Assembly (NCBI GenBank): GCA_947463725.1
Contig: CANHRM010000001.1
Span: 48,906-112,905 of the forward strand
Reading direction: 5' to 3'
From: Actinomycetota bacterium
GTDB taxonomy: Bacteria > Actinomycetota > Actinomycetes > Nanopelagicales > Nanopelagicaceae
DNA length: 64,000 nucleotides
The notes beneath the pieces were generated by a model. That model worked only from the letters and a program-made list of their open reading frames with translations, was not told the DNA's origin and did no database searches. Positions 28,907 through 37,084 of the stretch are shown in pieces. The stretch's first letter is position 1, and every line of letters begins with the position of its first letter. A program made the position numbers and the translations under genes.

Positions 28907-29764
28907 GTTTAACTTGTAGAGTTTTATTGCGTTCTCTGCCTCTAATTTCTTGGCAATAGCAGGGTCTAGGCCTAGAGCAGTCATTTCATTTCTAGCAACA
29001 TCATAAGGAACAACTGGGAAATCAGTTCCGAATAAAACCTTGTCTTGCCCCCAAGTACTTAAGTAATCAACTAGTACTTGGCCCCACTTGCTAGGGGCGT
29101 GCCTATCAGTACCGATGTAAACATTCTTATGCTTGTCAGCCACAGAAATCATTTCTTCTGTCCATGGCCAGCCAACATGAATTCCAACAATTTTTAAGTC
29201 GGGAATATCGCACGCCAATTTGTCTATTGCAGATGGGCGATCGACACTTGGCATCCGCTGCTTTGGTTCGTATATTCGAGAATAGCCAATCTGAATCTGC
29301 ACAGGAATATCGAGCTCGGCACATTTAGTGTAAAAAGGATAATAAATAGGATCATCAGGAGCTTTCTCAAACCAATGAGGATAAAGATGAGCACCAATAA
29401 AGCCGTGGTCTTTAACCATTCGTTCTAACTCACGGACTCCTTCCATAGAGTCATATGGGTTGATGCCATAAATAGCAGAGAAATTTTCTGGGTGATCTTG
29501 AACGACCTCAAGAATTTTATTAGGTGAGAGTGACCAAGATCCGGGCAAACCTTTGCGACCAAGTTGCGCAGAAATCAAAAATGCATGGCTGAAGTTATTT
29601 TCCAGAAGCATCTCAATCATAAGATCAACGGGAGTACCTTCAATTAAATGTCTAGGAAGTTTGTTTTTATTTGCATGGAAACTTTTTGTCCACTCAGGCC
29701 TTGAAGCAACGACTTCAGGCGTAAATAGGTTTGCAACAATGTCAATTCCACCTGATAGATTCAA
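28895..29764 (-). CDS. Amidohydrolase-like protein, subfamily B
   Basis: IDIVANLFTPEVVASRPEWTKSFH, GIHVGWPWTEEMISVADKHKN, FGTDFPV; convergent 12-bp overlap with 28046 ORF. Confidence 0.78.
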   Translation of the reverse strand: MNLSGGIDIVANLFTPEVVASRPEWTKSFHANKNKLPRHLIEGTPVDLMIEMLLENNFSHAFLISAQLGRKGLPGSWSLSPNKILEVVQDHPENFSAIYGINPYDSMEGVRELERMVKDHGFIGAHLYPHWFEKAPDDPIYYPFYTKCAELDIPVQIQIGYSRIYEPKQRMPSVDRPSAIDKLACDIPDLKIVGIHVGWPWTEEMISVADKHKNVYIGTDRHAPSKWGQVLVDYLSTWGQDKVLFGTDFPVVPYDVARNEMTALGLDPAIAKKLEAENAIKLYKLNSKR

Positions 29765-29813
29765 AGTTGACTCCTATTCTTTTTTGATAAACCATAAAAT
29801 ACTTTACTCAAAT

Positions 29814-30758
29814 TTACCCGTGTTGTTCTAGCCAGGAATTTGCAATATCTATTCTGCGTGCGTACCAAACCTGGCCTTTTTTCTCGGTATATTCAATAAA
29901 TTCGCGTAGCGCACTAAGTCGCGCTGGTTGGCCAATTAATCGCGCATGTAGACCAATTGACATCATTCTTGGATTAGTTTCACCTTCACGCCAAAGTTCA
30001 TCAAATGCCCGCTTTAAGTGATCTAGGAACCCGGCTGGATCAGCGTATCCAGGTGATGTTGCAAATCTGCCATCATTAAGCGTTAATGAATAGGGAACAA
30101 TTAAATGTTTCTTTCCACTTACATTTGTGAAATACGGAAGATCATCGTTATACGCATCAGAATCGTAAACAAAGCCACCTTCTTCTACCAATAACTCTCG
30201 CGTATTTACTGATGCGCTATAACGGCTATACCAACCTTGTGGTCGCTGACCACAAGCTTTTTCAATAGTGGCAATTGCCAACTTAATCTGTTCACGTTCC
30301 TCTTCGCGCGAAAACTCCCACATTCGATCCCATCGGTAACCATGCCCCGCTGGTTCATGCTTTTTCTCGCGCACGTAATCGGCAAACTCGCTATGACGTT
30401 CTAGCGCTTGTGCCGTAGTGAACAAAGTGATTGGTATTTTATGTTCATCAATTAAGCGGGCTAAGCGCCAGATACCAACTCTTGAACCGTATTCAAAAAC
30501 AGATTCAGCAGCGAGATCTCTAACCTCAGGTCCAGTTGAAGCTGGAGTTTCTAATAAACCTTGTGGGTTCTTAAAGTCGCCATTGAAGAACGAAAGTTCC
30601 GAACCTTCTTCCCAATTCAAAACAATGCTTATGGCCACGCGCGCGCCATTAGGCCAAGTGACAGCAGGTACATTTTTACCGTAACCGACCATGTCTCGGT
30701 CTGGACCGCCTACTAATCCTTGAGTATTGGCATTGCCCTGGTTCGGGGTATTTTTCAT
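29814..30758 (-). CDS. Polysaccharide deacetylase family protein (PuuE/allantoinase-like)
   Basis: WPNGARVAISIVLNWEEGSELS, GHGYRWDRMWEFSREEEREQI, GLHARLIGQPARLSAL. Confidence 0.85.
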   Translation of the reverse strand: MKNTPNQGNANTQGLVGGPDRDMVGYGKNVPAVTWPNGARVAISIVLNWEEGSELSFFNGDFKNPQGLLETPASTGPEVRDLAAESVFEYGSRVGIWRLARLIDEHKIPITLFTTAQALERHSEFADYVREKKHEPAGHGYRWDRMWEFSREEEREQIKLAIATIEKACGQRPQGWYSRYSASVNTRELLVEEGGFVYDSDAYNDDLPYFTNVSGKKHLIVPYSLTLNDGRFATSPGYADPAGFLDHLKRAFDELWREGETNPRMMSIGLHARLIGQPARLSALREFIEYTEKKGQVWYARRIDIANSWLEQHG

Positions 30759-31732
30759 GGGCCGGTATAAACCACTTTGCCTTTGTCTACTAGCAAGATG
30801 CCATCGACATGAATTGTTGGTTTCATCATCAAGAGATCAAGGTGGATATCAGCTTGCACAGGGCCACCTACAACGGAGTTTCCTAGCGCAAAGTGTGATG
30901 TTCCAAGTGCTTTCTTATCTTCAGTGACATTTCCACTAAAGCCTGAATTTGGATTAGTTCCGATAGATAGTTCACCTAAATTATCGCCATTTTTAATTGG
31001 AGCGATGATTCTCTTTAGCTCTTCAGCTTGTGCGCCACCAGTAATTTCAACTGCGCGGCCTTTTTCGAATCGAACTGAAATAGGTTCAAGCAAACGTCCC
31101 AACATATGCGCTGAGCCATCGGCGACCAGGATTCCTTCTCCTGTACCCGGTACTGGACACTGCCAAGACTCACCACTTGGGAAACCAGACACTTGCCCAG
31201 GTTCTCTAGCAAATGAAGCGCCACAACCTGCTACAACACCTTCAATTGACGCAGTGAAGTCTGAACCAGCATCGCTAGTAACTCTAATTGTTTTTCCAGA
31301 AGTCATAATGTCTGAAAGTGGTTTTGTAATTTTATAAACTTCATCATAATCAGCCAAACTTGAACCAGTCATCAATAATTCTGATGTCATTCCAGTCATA
31401 ACGATTCCACGTGCGCCATTTTCTTTTAGCGCGCGACCGAATTCTTCAGTGAAACCCAAACCAGTTGAAGTTGGTGAAATTATTACGTCAGCACCTAATA
31501 ACGCTTGAGCCATAATTCGAGTTGCTGGTGCGCCGGCCATAACACGGCGAGGCATAACAACGACAGTTGCTTCAGCACCAACTGCTCGAGCGGCAGCGGT
31601 AAGTGCTTGCACAATTGCAAAATCTGAATCGTCATCTGCTGCAATCAAAACTTGCTCGTTAGGTCTTACTGCTAAAGATTGTTCTACAACTGCTTTTGCT
31701 GCCTTAGCTAATTTAATTGATGTCCAGTCCAT
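30755..31732 (-). CDS. NicX/aminopeptidase T (M29)-like protein
   Basis: IRVTSDAGSDFTASI, FPSGESWQCPVPGTGEGILVADGSA, GTNPNSGFSGNVTEDKKALGTSHFALGN; start trimmed to ATG at 31732 (MDWTSIKLAK). Confidence 0.65.
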   Translation of the reverse strand: MDWTSIKLAKAAKAVVEQSLAVRPNEQVLIAADDDSDFAIVQALTAAARAVGAEATVVVMPRRVMAGAPATRIMAQALLGADVIISPTSTGLGFTEEFGRALKENGARGIVMTGMTSELLMTGSSLADYDEVYKITKPLSDIMTSGKTIRVTSDAGSDFTASIEGVVAGCGASFAREPGQVSGFPSGESWQCPVPGTGEGILVADGSAHMLGRLLEPISVRFEKGRAVEITGGAQAEELKRIIAPIKNGDNLGELSIGTNPNSGFSGNVTEDKKALGTSHFALGNSVVGGPVQADIHLDLLMMKPTIHVDGILLVDKGKVVYTGP

Positions 31733-31816
31733 TGCGTTCCGTCCATTCCATTTTGAATTGAGAAAAGTATGGCACAATCGCAACTGACTAGGTAGGCTCG
31801 TGACAGTAATTTTCTG

Positions 31817-32875
31817 ATGAAAGGAAACACTTTGATTCCTGCAATTGATATGCATGCCCATTTTTGGCCAAAGCGTTTCTTAGAAAGCATGCAAAATGGA
31901 ACAGAGTGGTTTGGCTGGAAAAAAATCGGTAACGTTGAGGCTAAAACAATTTTCCAGGTGGGCAATGATGTACTCACTTTCAAATTGCCCAAATCGGATT
32001 TAATTGATCCGGCCGCTAGAACTAATACCAGAATCACAACTCAAGGTGTCACCTTAGAAGCGCCAATGGTTGTTGGTTTTTTATGGAATTACCATCTAGA
32101 TTACGATGATTCCATCGCGTTTTGCCGCGAAGTCAATGAAGAATTAGCTGAAGTTCAGCATGCTTATCCAAATAATTATCATGGTCTGGCTTTATTGCCG
32201 GCGCAAAATAAGAAGGCTGCTTTACAGGAATTGCGCTACGCAGTCGACACATTGGGTTTAACTTCATTTGCCATGGCCTCGCATGTAAATGGCCAAAATC
32301 TAGATGAAAAAGAGTTAATTGAAATTATTGAAGAGATCGCCAAGGAAAAATTGAGTCTCTCTATCCACCCTGAGTTTTTCAATAAAATTGGCGATAAAGA
32401 CAGATTAATGCGACATTACTTTAAGAGTTCAATTGGTGCGCCAGCCGAAACTTCAATTGCCATGCTTTCCCTTATCTATTCTGGGATTTTTGACCGCTAT
32501 CCAGATTTCAAGGTTTCCTTTACTCAAGGAGGAGGATTTGCTCCTTACTCCATTGGAAGAAATGGCGTTAGGTGGGGGCTGGACGCAGTTGAAAGCAGGG
32601 CCACAAAACTAAGTCCCGAAAAGTACTTAAAGAATTGCTATGTGGATTGCTTAGTTCATGATGACTTATCGTTTGCATTTTTACTTGAAAGAATGGGTCA
32701 TAAGAATATTTTGATTGGCACCGACTATCCATTCGACTGGGATCACCCAGGTGGTTCTGCTAACTGGATTCGCGGGATGGAACATTTAAGTCTTGATGTC
32801 AGAAAAGACTTGCTCTGGAATACAGCTGCTAAGTTTCTAGGAACCAAAGTACCCTACCAAGAGATATCAGTGTGA
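31817..32875 (+). CDS. ACMSD-like amidohydrolase, subfamily A
   Basis: IDMHAHFWPKRFLESM, LSIHPEFFNKIG, FTQGGGFAPY, LIGTDYPFDWDHPGG. Confidence 0.85.
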   Translation: MKGNTLIPAIDMHAHFWPKRFLESMQNGTEWFGWKKIGNVEAKTIFQVGNDVLTFKLPKSDLIDPAARTNTRITTQGVTLEAPMVVGFLWNYHLDYDDSIAFCREVNEELAEVQHAYPNNYHGLALLPAQNKKAALQELRYAVDTLGLTSFAMASHVNGQNLDEKELIEIIEEIAKEKLSLSIHPEFFNKIGDKDRLMRHYFKSSIGAPAETSIAMLSLIYSGIFDRYPDFKVSFTQGGGFAPYSIGRNGVRWGLDAVESRATKLSPEKYLKNCYVDCLVHDDLSFAFLLERMGHKNILIGTDYPFDWDHPGGSANWIRGMEHLSLDVRKDLLWNTAAKFLGTKVPYQEISV

Positions 32876-34488
32876 AGATGACCAGTTATCCAGCAAATAC
32901 TGCTCCCCGGACATTTTCACCTAATTCCGCTGAAGTTATTGAGATTTCTAAAATAATTGAAAAACTATCAAACAAAGTTCATGATCTTTCTTTGGTGGTA
33001 AACGGCAAGAAAGTAACTGGCGCAGGGAATAAAATTCCGGTATTTCTTCCTCATCGTAAAGCAGATCAATATGCCTTAGTTTCCCTGCCTAGCGAGAAAC
33101 AGATTCGCGAAGCCCTCGAAAATTCTTTAAAAGTTAGTACCGAGTGGGCAAAAACCAGCACGACAGAGCGCGCTGCAATCTTTAATAAAGTAGCAGACCT
33201 GATCGAATTCAAATATAAGGATTTACTTGTTGCCGCGACAATGGTTGGACAGTCAAAAACAGTATTTCAGGGAGAGATTGATGCTGCTTCTGGGCTAATT
33301 GATGCAATTAGATTTAATTCAAAATTCGCACTTGATATAGAGCAGATGCAGCCGCCAGATAGCGAAGTTACCAACATTGTTTTGGACTACCGCCCTCTAG
33401 AAGGTTTTGTCTATGCAATAACTCCATTTAATTTCACAACTACTTCGGCAATTTTATCTTCAGCTCCGGCATTAATGGGAAATGTAGTTATCTGGAAACC
33501 GTCTATAACCGCAATGCTTCCTGCCCAAATACTTATGGACATCTACCAAGAGGCTGGTTTGCCAGATGGAGTCATTAATTTAATTCCAGGCTACGGTCCT
33601 GAAGTTAGTGAAATACTTTTGGCAGATGAAAATCTGGCCGGGATTTACTTCACCGGATCTACCAAAGTATTTAGACAGCTTTGGCGAGAAGTTGGAAACA
33701 AACTAGACAGCTATCGAAACTTTCCAAGAATAGTTGGCGAAACGGGTGGAAAAGGTTTCATCGTGGCACATTCAAGTGCTGATCGAGATCGCCTAATCTC
33801 TGGATTAATCCGAAGTGCTTATGAATATCAGGGACAAAAGTGCTCTGCTTGTTCAAGAGCTTATATCTCAAGATCAGTTTGGGATGACATTAAAGATAAA
33901 CTGGCCGCTGAGATAAATAGCCTTAAATACGGGCAGATTGATAATTTTAAGAACTTCATGGGCGCTGTTATAGATCAGACTTCATACACCCGTCTTTCCG
34001 AAGTCTTACGTAGCATTGCTGCTGATCCTGAAATTGAAATCTTGGCCGGCGGTAAAGCTAATGATGAAATTGGATACTTTATTGAGCCGACATTAATAGT
34101 TTCTAATAACCCTAATAATAAGGTGTTCTCAAATGAATACTTCGGTCCAATCTTGGCTATTCACGTGTTCCCTGATGATAAATACGAAGATATCTTAGGG
34201 ATTATTGAGCAAACCTCGCCTTACGCTCTGACTGGTTCGATATTTTCTGAGAACGAAGTTGTAATCGAAAGTTCACTCGATAAATTACGTAATGCCGCAG
34301 GTAGCATGAATGTAAATGACAAACCAACAGGTGCCGTTATGGGCAAACATCCATTTGGTGGATCGCGCGCATCAGGAACCAACGATAAAGCTGGTTCGCT
34401 GCAGGGGCTACTTAGATGGACTAGTCCTAGAGTTATTAGAACCGTTTCGAATTCAACTACGGATATTCTTCACTTACATCAACTGTAG
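32872..34488 (+). CDS. Aldehyde dehydrogenase, delta-1-pyrroline-5-carboxylate dehydrogenase-like
   Basis: YAITPFNFTTTSAILSSAPALMGN, GETGGKGFIVAH, YQGQKCSACSRAYI, GAVMGKHPFGGSRASGTNDKAG. Confidence 0.9.
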   Translation: MKMTSYPANTAPRTFSPNSAEVIEISKIIEKLSNKVHDLSLVVNGKKVTGAGNKIPVFLPHRKADQYALVSLPSEKQIREALENSLKVSTEWAKTSTTERAAIFNKVADLIEFKYKDLLVAATMVGQSKTVFQGEIDAASGLIDAIRFNSKFALDIEQMQPPDSEVTNIVLDYRPLEGFVYAITPFNFTTTSAILSSAPALMGNVVIWKPSITAMLPAQILMDIYQEAGLPDGVINLIPGYGPEVSEILLADENLAGIYFTGSTKVFRQLWREVGNKLDSYRNFPRIVGETGGKGFIVAHSSADRDRLISGLIRSAYEYQGQKCSACSRAYISRSVWDDIKDKLAAEINSLKYGQIDNFKNFMGAVIDQTSYTRLSEVLRSIAADPEIEILAGGKANDEIGYFIEPTLIVSNNPNNKVFSNEYFGPILAIHVFPDDKYEDILGIIEQTSPYALTGSIFSENEVVIESSLDKLRNAAGSMNVNDKPTGAVMGKHPFGGSRASGTNDKAGSLQGLLRWTSPRVIRTVSNSTTDILHLHQL

Positions 34489-34527
34489 AAAATCTGTAAT
34501 ACCCGCAGTTAGTTACTGATTACAACT

Positions 34528-35346
34528 TTATTTGAGGTTTAGTCTGCCTGCTGAGCTTAGTTTTTGGCCTTTATTCGGAATGTAACCCATACGCTTTGAT
34601 AGTCGTGCTGCAGAGTTAAGCAGCAATGGGACACATTGCGAAAGCTCAGATTTAAAGCGATCTGCTGGCCCACAAACACTAATTACTGCTATCGGTGTAC
34701 CGGATCGATCAAAAATTGGTGCAGCAACTGAGGCAGAACCTTCTTGACGCTCGCCAACTGATTGCGAGTACCCACGAGTTCGAATCTGCCGTAATTCGTA
34801 AATGATTTTTGCTGGATCAGTTGGTGTATTGGGAGTTACTGCTTTTAATTTTCGTTTTAGATATTGCAAAATTTCAGTCTCTGGCGTCCAAGCTAAGAAA
34901 GCTTTTGAAGAGCTACCGGCATGCAGTGGATGAGTAATTCCCATCGCAACTGACATAACAATCTCTCGATTTGGAATAACCTGATCGACATAAAGCCGCT
35001 CGAACCCAGAACGTATCGAAAGAGTAGCTGTCTCGTTTGTCGCGCGTGATAAGGAAGCCAGCTCAGGAGCAGCAAGTGATCTGATATCTAATTGCGCTAA
35101 ACAAGTTAAGCCAAGAGCAAGTGATGAAGTGCCGAGTGTGTAGCGGCGAGATTCTTCAATTAAATCAATGAAGCCACGACTACGTAGGGATGCCAGTATT
35201 CGGTGCACGGCGGCTTTCGACAAACCTAAATTGCGAGCGATCTCAGTAATACCTAAATTCGGTTCACCACATTGTGAAAATAGAAGCAAAACATCGGCAG
35301 CACGTTCGACCGTGGCAATTCGTTGTGATTTACTCTCAACAGTCAT
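34528..35346 (-). CDS. IclR-family transcriptional regulator
   Basis: ERAADVLLLFSQCGEPNLGITEIARNLGLSKAAVHRILASLRSRGFI; GSSSKAFLAW effector-domain motif. Confidence 0.93.
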   Translation of the reverse strand: MTVESKSQRIATVERAADVLLLFSQCGEPNLGITEIARNLGLSKAAVHRILASLRSRGFIDLIEESRRYTLGTSSLALGLTCLAQLDIRSLAAPELASLSRATNETATLSIRSGFERLYVDQVIPNREIVMSVAMGITHPLHAGSSSKAFLAWTPETEILQYLKRKLKAVTPNTPTDPAKIIYELRQIRTRGYSQSVGERQEGSASVAAPIFDRSGTPIAVISVCGPADRFKSELSQCVPLLLNSAARLSKRMGYIPNKGQKLSSAGRLNLK

Positions 35347-35583
35347 TAGTTAGACCTTTCCAAATCCAGTATTAACAGGTGTGCATGTGGCTAGTCGACT
35401 AGTACTAAGGCCGCGCCAAACATTCTGATTTGTTAAGTAAAAATCATTCGTAAAACAAATCAACTTGGACACCTCCTGTCGTAAATGGAATTGCGTTCCG
35501 CAGAACGTAACACCATAGAATGGAATTTGGAAGGGGAAACTCTTGTTTAACGCCCCACATTTCGGGTATTGTGAAGTAACAAT

Positions 35584-35600
35584 GTTTCACTAGGTGGAAC
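35584..35600. promoter_or_regulatory. GTTTCACTAGGTGGAAC, candidate IclR operator upstream of hydantoinase operon
   Basis: 15/17 identical to the perfect palindrome at 3862; 27 nt upstream of the likely ATG at 35627. Confidence 0.5.
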
Positions 35601-35626
35601 GTAAGCTATTGGTGAAAGGTGCAGAA

Positions 35627-37084
35627 ATGGCTACATACGATCTGCTTATAAAGAATGTAAAAGTAGTCAATCACGATGGTGAATCTGCATCGCCTCAGGA
35701 CATCGCTGTAACCAATGGCGTCGTAACATTAATCGGCACTGGATTAGATGAAAGCAATGCAAAGAAAGTCGTCGATGGCACTGGCCGGGTTGCATATCCA
35801 GGAGCAGTTGATGCGCACCAGCATTGGGGTATCTATAACCCACTTGATCAAGACACAGTTTCGGAAAGTAAAGCATCGGCCCAAGGTGGCGTGACAACTG
35901 CGATTACTTATATGCGCACTGGTCAGTATTACTTAAACAAAGGTGGAAGTTATTTAGATTTCTTTCCCGAAGTGTTAGCGCTTAGCGAAAATCGAGCTCA
36001 CGTTGATTATGGCTTCCATTTAGCACCAATGACTAATCAACACATTGCCGAGATACCAGAAATCATTTCGCAGTTTGGTGTCAGCTCATTCAAGATTTTT
36101 ATGTTCTACGGCAACCATGGCTTACATGGTCGATCAAATGAACAATCTTCATTCCTAATGACTCCGCCAGATGAGCGCTACGACATTGCTCACTTTGAGT
36201 TTGTAATGCGCGGGATACAAGCTGCACGTGAGAAATTTGGCAGCAAAGCTGATGCAATCTCACTTAGTTTGCACTGTGAGACTGGCGAAATTATGAGTGC
36301 GTACACCAAACTAGTTGAAGATGAAGGCAAATACAGCGGCCTCGAGGCCTACCACTATTCGCGTCCACCGCACTCTGAAGGTTTAGCAATCACAATTGCT
36401 TCCTACCTGGCATATGAGACTGAACTACCAAATATAAATCTGCTGCATTTAACTTCACGGAAAGCTGTCGAAGCGGCAATGCTTATGCAAAAAACATTCC
36501 CGCACATCAATTTCCGTCGCGAAGTCACTGTTGGACACTTGCTTGCTGATATTGAAAACACGAAAGGTGTTGGCGGTAAAGTTAACCCACCACTACGCCC
36601 TCGCGCTGATGTAGAGACTCTTTGGACGCATCTAAAGGCTGGAAATATCGACTGGGTGGTCAGTGATCATGCTTGTTGCAAAGAAGAACTCAAATTTGGA
36701 AACCCTAAGGATGATGTCTTTTTAGCAAAATCAGGTTTCGGTGGCGCCGAGTATCTATTGCCAGGAATGGTCACTGAAGGTTTGCAACGTGGTTTAACTC
36801 GGCCGGAGATTGCCAAGCTGACTTCACATACACCGGCTCAGCGTTATGGTCTAAAAAATAAGGGATCCCTTGCTGTCGGCTTTGATGCTGATATCGCTTT
36901 GATTGATGAAAATGTAAATTACGTGGTGCGCGCGGCAGACTCTGAATCAACCCAAGGTCACACACCATTTGAAGGTTTCACTTTGACCGCCAAAGTTACC
37001 GACACCTTTGTTCGTGGTAACCATGTTCTAGAAAATGGAAAGATTGTTGGCTCTGCCATCGGGAAATATCAGTTCCGAGCATGA
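35627..37084 (+). CDS. Dihydropyrimidinase/allantoinase/hydantoinase-type cyclic amidohydrolase
   Basis: YPGAVDAHQHWGIY, SSFKIFMFYG, LHCETGEI, LLHLTSRKAVEA, VSDHA; ATG at 35627 preferred over GTG at 35594. Confidence 0.87.
   Translation: MATYDLLIKNVKVVNHDGESASPQDIAVTNGVVTLIGTGLDESNAKKVVDGTGRVAYPGAVDAHQHWGIYNPLDQDTVSESKASAQGGVTTAITYMRTGQYYLNKGGSYLDFFPEVLALSENRAHVDYGFHLAPMTNQHIAEIPEIISQFGVSSFKIFMFYGNHGLHGRSNEQSSFLMTPPDERYDIAHFEFVMRGIQAAREKFGSKADAISLSLHCETGEIMSAYTKLVEDEGKYSGLEAYHYSRPPHSEGLAITIASYLAYETELPNINLLHLTSRKAVEAAMLMQKTFPHINFRREVTVGHLLADIENTKGVGGKVNPPLRPRADVETLWTHLKAGNIDWVVSDHACCKEELKFGNPKDDVFLAKSGFGGAEYLLPGMVTEGLQRGLTRPEIAKLTSHTPAQRYGLKNKGSLAVGFDADIALIDENVNYVVRAADSESTQGHTPFEGFTLTAKVTDTFVRGNHVLENGKIVGSAIGKYQFRA

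Noticed and set aside
31733-31861. N-terminal 43-aa extension of the NicX/M29-like ORF
   Set aside because: Extension would overlap the divergent 31817 gene; ATG at 31732 gives a normal family N-terminus.
35494-35507. CGTTC-CGCA-GAACG inverted repeat upstream of the hydantoinase operon
   Set aside because: Possible second IclR site, but arms are only 5 bp and no matching copy was found elsewhere; kept as unproven.
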